Assembly: GCA_016789245.1 (NCBI GenBank)
Contig: JAEURM010000062.1
Span: 1 to 9,294, forward strand
Length of the DNA stretch: 9,294 nt
Direction of reading: 5' to 3'
Source: Anaerolineales bacterium
Lineage (GTDB): Bacteria; Chloroflexota; Anaerolineae; Anaerolineales; UBA6663
Of this stretch, positions 7,055 through 9,294 are shown piece after piece (positions within the stretch are counted from its first letter, which is position 1; every line of letters begins with the position of its first letter). Position numbers and translations under genes: made by a program. Below the pieces are notes generated by a model. That model was not told where the DNA came from, did no database searches, and worked only from the letters and a program-made list of their open reading frames with translations.

Positions 7055-7894
7055 TTACCAAGGCCACCACCGCCCCAACAACGCGCGGCTTTTTTGCACG
7101 CCGCGCTCCACCGCATCATCACCTTCATACTCAAGCACAATGTAGCCGTGATAGTGGCTGGCCCGCAACAATGAAAATATCTGCCCGTATGGCAACGTAC
7201 TCTCTTCACCTTCCAGCGTGAAGGTGCGCGTTTTGAAATGGAAGTGAGTGGCCTTCGGCGCTAACGCCCGCCAGCCACACTCACGCCGCGCGGCTGGCAA
7301 ATTCCCCGCATCAAAACACATGCCTAGCCGCGCGGCTTCTTGAGCGCTTAATTGCCTTTGCGCCAAATCCAAAATCCTCAGCAAACGTTCGTAATCTGTG
7401 CTCAGGCCCCAATGGTTTTCCACGGCCACGGTGAGTGGCGCAAAGTGGCGCACAACCTGCGCCAAACGTTTGGCTACTAAATCATCCAGTGTGGCCGGAG
7501 AATGTTCTGAGCCGCCCAAAGTAATACGCACCACCGCGCACCGCAACCGCCGAGCGGCGCGGAGGCCAGCCGCTAAGTAACGTTTCTGCCAAAGCCAGTG
7601 CCACGCATCCACAGTTAAATTAGTATCCAACGTCCAACTCACAATCTGCACCGGTGTGTGAGCCAATGGCTGAAGGGCGCGAGTTGAATACCGCCACAGA
7701 TTCTGCGGTGCATTGAGGGCGGCCAACAGTGGGCGGCGCAGGCGGCTGAGGCGCGGCGGCGGAAGCATAAAATCATTCAGTTCAACGTGGTTAAAGCCCA
7801 AGCGTTGGGCCTCCGCCGGAATATTGAGCAAAGAAAGTTGACCCGCGTGGTAGGCGGCGTGCCAGCACCATGAGCTGATGGCGATAATTGACAT
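7055..7894 (-). CDS. Sugar phosphate isomerase/epimerase-like TIM-barrel protein
   Basis: A 279-residue protein of the xylose isomerase-like / AP endonuclease 2 TIM-barrel family. Supporting motifs in order: GFNHVELND (33-41, end of an early barrel strand), VRITLGGS (122-129), VAVENHWG (156-163, metal ligand candidate E159), LGMCFDAGN (190-198, D195), THFHFKT (216-222, H217 or H219) and GYIVLEYEGD (250-259, E255). These fit the Glu-Asp-His-Glu divalent metal site of the family. Members interconvert or epimerise sugars and inositol-type compounds, but the substrate cannot be read from sequence. The start at 7894 gives an N-terminus that leads straight into the first strand (IIAISSW). No good Shine-Dalgarno precedes it. 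The gene is convergent with the scaffold gene and divergent from the DsbA-like gene, with 59 bp between the start codons. Confidence 0.82.
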   Translation of the reverse strand: MSIIAISSWCWHAAYHAGQLSLLNIPAEAQRLGFNHVELNDFMLPPPRLSRLRRPLLAALNAPQNLWRYSTRALQPLAHTPVQIVSWTLDTNLTVDAWHWLWQKRYLAAGLRAARRLRCAVVRITLGGSEHSPATLDDLVAKRLAQVVRHFAPLTVAVENHWGLSTDYERLLRILDLAQRQLSAQEAARLGMCFDAGNLPAARRECGWRALAPKATHFHFKTRTFTLEGEESTLPYGQIFSLLRASHYHGYIVLEYEGDDAVERGVQKSRALLGRWWPW

Positions 7895-7910
7895 GATTTT
7901 TGGCAGAAAA

Positions 7911-7933
7911 CTCGGTGACTTTAATCACCTGAG
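7911..7933. promoter_or_regulatory. Palindrome in the divergent promoter region (possible operator)
   Basis: CTCGGTGA (7911-7918) and TCACC-T-GAG (7925-7933) form an inverted repeat of eight pairs with one bulged T and a 6-nt centre. It lies between two divergent genes and covers the place where a -35 box for the TATAAT at 7941 would be expected. That suggests a regulator site acting on one or both genes. Confidence 0.4.
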
Positions 7934-7940
7934 GGTTGAG

Positions 7941-7946
7941 TATAAT
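7941..7946 (+). promoter_or_regulatory. -10 box TATAAT placing transcription start at the DsbA-like ATG
   Basis: A perfect TATAAT ends 7 nt before the ATG at 7954. The expected transcript start therefore coincides with the start codon, which implies a leaderless mRNA. No convincing -35 hexamer is present at 16-18 bp spacing. The overlapping reverse-strand hexamer TATACT (7944-7939) could serve the divergent gene. Confidence 0.55.
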
Positions 7947-7953
7947 GCGGCCT

Positions 7954-8661
7954 ATGAGCAAACGAGAAGAACTTCGCAAGAAAAGACAGCAAGAAACGCG
8001 CCGCCAGCAAGTGACGATTATTGGTGTTGTGGCCGTCGTGGCCGTCATCATCGCGGGCTTACTCATCATCCCCAACCTACGCCCCGCCGATGAAGTGATT
8101 GTGCCCGCCGCCGAAAACTTCCCCCAGCCGGATGGCAAAGCGTTGGGGCCGAAGGATGCCAAAGTCATCATTCAAGAGTTTTCGGACTTTCAGTGACCGG
8201 GCTGTAGGCAATTTGCCGCTGGCGCGGGTCGCCAGATCAAAGACGAATACATTGCTACCGGTCAGAGCGTGCGGTTTGAGTATTATCATTTTCCGATTGT
8301 GGATACGATTGCGGGCGGGCGTGAATCACGCAATGCCGCGCAAGCCAGTGAGTGCGCCAATGAGCAAGGCAAGTTTTGGGAATACCATGATTACCTATTT
8401 GCCAACGTGCGCGGTGAAAATGTGGGTTCCTTCCGTGACCCCAACTTGAAGGCGATGGCTGAAAAGGCCGGGTTAGATACGGCCCAGTTCAACACTTGCT
8501 ATGACTCAGGTAACTATGCCAGCGCCGTAAGCCAAGATGAAACTTTAGGCCGGAATTTGGGTGTTTCCGGCACGCCCACCATCTTCGTCAATCAGCGCCA
8601 AGTGCAGGCCAGCTATGAAGCGGTGAAGGCGGCCATTGATACAGCACTCGCCCAGCCTTAG
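7954..8661 (+). CDS. DsbA-like thiol-disulfide oxidoreductase, probable selenoprotein (in-frame TGA at active site)
   Basis: Read through one TGA, this is a 235-residue DsbA/Thioredoxin_4-like protein. A basic N-terminus (MSKREELRKKRQQE) is followed by a membrane anchor at about 20-39 (TIIGVVAVVAVIIAGLL), which puts the catalytic domain outside the membrane. The strand VIIQEFSDFQ (71-80) leads to codon 81, TGA at 8194-8196, then PGC. Family members have C-x-x-C exactly there, so the site reads U-P-G-C if TGA encodes selenocysteine. Downstream, in the same frame, are QIKDEYIATG, VRFEYYHFP, GKFWEYHDYLF, the cis-proline loop GVSGTPTIFVN (about 205-215) and the stop at 8659. The domain is otherwise complete. 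The ATG at 7954 is chosen from the TATAAT spacing; an in-frame ATG at 7945 is possible. If TGA is a true stop, this is a truncated pseudogene. Selenocysteine would need selA, selB, selC and selD elsewhere in the genome. Confidence 0.8.
8194..8235 (+). promoter_or_regulatory. Candidate bacterial SECIS element
   Basis: A 6-bp perfect stem, CTGGCG (8219-8224) with CGCCAG (8230-8235), encloses the loop CGGGT, starting 22 nt after the TGA at 8194-8196. The loop lies 28 nt after the TGA and has G at its second position and the GGU(C) sequence seen in E. coli formate dehydrogenase SECIS loops. This agrees with the bacterial SECIS rules as I remember them. A small competing hairpin (8207-8217) lies between the TGA and the stem. 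Confidence 0.55.
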
Positions 8662-8676
8662 GGTGGGCGCACCCTA
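8659..8676 (+). other. Stem-loop overlapping the DsbA-like stop codon
   Basis: TAGGGTG (8659-8665) pairs perfectly with CACCCTA (8670-8676) around GGCG. The stop codon TAG forms the base of the stem. No T-run follows, so it is a weak terminator at best; a role in protecting the transcript end is possible. Confidence 0.5.
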
Positions 8677-8710
8677 CCGTAATTCTTGCCCAATAGCGGC
8701 CAGAGAAAGT

Positions 8711-8727
8711 TTGAGCAAATTACTCAA
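8711..8727. promoter_or_regulatory. Short inverted repeat upstream of the leader promoter
   Basis: TTGAGCAAATTACTCAA has 5-bp arms around a 7-nt centre. It ends 9 bp before the -35 box at 8737, centred near -53 relative to the expected start. A regulator site is possible, but arms this short can arise by chance. Confidence 0.25.
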
Positions 8728-8736
8728 CCTTTGTGC

Positions 8737-8765
8737 TTGACGTGGCCGTGTGGCCTGAATAGAAT
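8737..8765 (+). promoter_or_regulatory. Strong sigma70-type promoter
   Basis: TTGACG (8737-8742) and TAGAAT (8760-8765) are separated by exactly 17 bp, and each matches consensus at five of six positions. Transcription should start near 8772, three bases before the ATG of the small ORF at 8775. Confidence 0.7.
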
Positions 8766-8774
8766 GCGCGGCTG

Positions 8775-8849
8775 ATGAACTACACGATATTAGTTATGCT
8801 TATGTTCCCTACCTTTTTCCGGCGGCGTGTTCCTATTCTTTTTCTTTAG
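8775..8849 (+). CDS. 24-residue hydrophobic leader peptide (candidate)
   Basis: A 24-codon ORF starting MNYTILVMLMF and ending VPILFL, with an RRR stretch at 16-18. It starts about 3 nt after the predicted transcript start, so it would be translated essentially leaderless; no Shine-Dalgarno is present. Its second half is U-rich in the mRNA (runs at 8814-8818 and 8838-8843), which is why it is rich in Phe and Leu. The stop codon at 8847-8849 is only 6 nt before the 5' arm of the terminator at 8856. A ribosome at the end of this ORF would therefore cover part of the hairpin. Position and composition suggest a regulatory leader peptide for the dihydroorotase gene, similar in logic to pyrL upstream of E. 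coli pyrB. The alternative is an untranslated small RNA of about 110 nt (8772-8884). No homologue is recognised. Confidence 0.45.
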   Translation: MNYTILVMLMFPTFFRRRVPILFL

Positions 8850-8855
8850 TCATTG

Positions 8856-8884
8856 AGCCGACTCGCAAGAGTCGGCTTTTTTTT
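8856..8884 (+). terminator. Intrinsic terminator / attenuator before dihydroorotase
   Basis: AGCCGACTC (8856-8864) pairs perfectly with GAGTCGGCT (8869-8877) around a GCAA tetraloop, followed by eight T residues (8877-8884). It is a textbook intrinsic terminator. It stands about 85 nt after the predicted start of the 8737 promoter and 82 nt before the dihydroorotase ATG, with no second clear promoter in between. Confidence 0.93.
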
Positions 8885-8930
8885 GCCTAGCGGAAGCAGA
8901 ACACAGAGCGCAGATTACAGACAACAGAAA

Positions 8931-8960
8931 AATCCCAATAACCAATTCTCCAATTCTCTT
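8931..8960. repeat. CCAATTCTC-type repeat abutting the dihydroorotase start
   Basis: AATAACCAATTCTC (8937-8950) is identical to 944-957 inside the deacetylase gene, and CCAATTCTC occurs again at 8950-8958. The repeat ends 6 nt before the ATG at 8967 and takes the place where a Shine-Dalgarno sequence would normally be. Confidence 0.75.
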
Positions 8961-8966
8961 TCTACC

Positions 8967-9294
8967 ATGTTAATTCTCCCCGGCCTGATTGACCCCCACG
9001 TACATGTGCGCGATTTGGCGCAAAGTTATAAAGAAGATTGGGAGTCTTGCACCGCCGCCGCGCTGGCCGGTGGCATCACCACCATTCTGGCTATGCCCAA
9101 CACCCAGCCGCCGATTGTGGAAGGTGACGCTTTGGCGCACTACCAGCAAGCCGCGCAAGCCCGCGCCCGCTGTGATTACGGCCTGTACTTTGGCGCTGGG
9201 CCAAGCAATATGGCCAGCGCCGCACAATATGCGCCGCAAGTGGCTGGTCTGAAGATGTATTTGGATGCTACCTTTGGCAACTTAAAAATGGATG
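8967..9294 (+). CDS. pyrC: Dihydroorotase, N-terminal part (CAD-like)
   Basis: The first 109 codons of dihydroorotase, which cyclises N-carbamoyl-L-aspartate to dihydroorotate in de novo pyrimidine synthesis in the cytoplasm. The window ends before the stop codon. PGLIDPHVHVRD (5-16) gives the zinc ligands H11 and H13 and the substrate-binding R15. YKEDWESCTAAALAGGIT and AMPNTQPPI follow. AGLKMYLDATFGNL (93-106) contains K96, the lysine expected to be carbamylated. The order and spacing closely match the dihydroorotase domain of the animal CAD protein, including the LKxYLxxTF motif. The protein begins right at the metal motif, without the longer N-terminal strand segment of many bacterial enzymes. 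The ATG at 8967 has no Shine-Dalgarno but a CCAATTCTC repeat just before it. Expression may depend on readthrough of the terminator at 8856-8884. Confidence 0.92.
   Translation, partial: MLILPGLIDPHVHVRDLAQSYKEDWESCTAAALAGGITTILAMPNTQPPIVEGDALAHYQQAAQARARCDYGLYFGAGPSNMASAAQYAPQVAGLKMYLDATFGNLKMD

Noticed and set aside
8194..8196. Alternative genetic code with TGA read as Trp or Gly
   Set aside because: TGA ends the TPR gene (507-509) and the deacetylase gene (1677-1679) at natural family ends, and no other TGA occurs inside the real genes. Trp or Gly also makes no sense at the CxxC position.
8194..8268. Frameshift or split of the DsbA-like gene into two separate genes
   Set aside because: The upstream and downstream parts are in the same frame and join at one TGA with no missing or extra bases. 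A single recoded or mutated codon explains the break.
8662..8855. tRNA-Sec (selC) or another tRNA near the proposed selenoprotein
   Set aside because: No acceptor stem, T-arm GTTCGAAT-type sequence or long variable arm could be found in the interval.

Overview
The window looks like a piece of a GC-rich Chloroflexota chromosome, probably Anaerolineae-like. This rests on family resemblance, not on a search. The pointers are a giant TPR scaffold filled with PDWL and MSEDEQ motifs, a short CAD-like dihydroorotase, a signal-anchored DsbA-family protein, start codons with little or no Shine-Dalgarno sequence, and intergenic stretches built from slightly mutated short phrases. TGA is used as an ordinary stop at two other genes (507-509 and 1677-1679), so the standard bacterial code applies.

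Layout. 1-509 is the 3' end of a TPR protein made of nearly identical 120-bp repeats. 510-635 is repeat-phrase DNA. 636-1679 is a class II-type histone deacetylase/acetylpolyamine amidohydrolase family enzyme that carries an in-frame palindromic repeat. 1680-1848 holds a large imperfect inverted repeat and a possible promoter. 1863-6953 is a roughly 1,700-residue scaffold: TPRs, then a long disordered region with 23 P-x-W motifs and five amphipathic modules, then a coiled coil, a basic patch and a C-terminal TPR. A strong hairpin terminator (6997-7034) separates it from a convergent sugar phosphate isomerase/epimerase-like gene (7055-7894, minus strand). A 59-bp divergent promoter region with a palindrome follows. 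7954-8661 is a membrane-anchored DsbA-like thioredoxin-fold gene. 8662-8966 holds a hairpin at the stop codon, a good sigma70 promoter, a 24-codon hydrophobic ORF and a very good intrinsic terminator. 8967-9294 is the start of a dihydroorotase (pyrC), cut by the window edge.

The two most interesting points are in the last 1.4 kb. First, the DsbA-like gene has an in-frame TGA exactly where the first cysteine of the CxxC active site belongs. The frame is intact on both sides, and a hairpin with a GGU-containing loop lies 22 nt downstream. This is best read as a selenoprotein with a U-P-G-C active site. Second, promoter, short U-rich leader ORF, intrinsic terminator and dihydroorotase follow in that order. 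This resembles the logic of the E. coli pyrBI attenuator and suggests translation-coupled, nucleotide-sensitive control of pyrimidine synthesis.

The genes do not form one obvious pathway. The recurring theme is sequence repetition: tandem TPR units, motif arrays in the scaffold, and a dispersed CCAATTCTC-type repeat that sits against two start codons and has also entered the deacetylase coding sequence.
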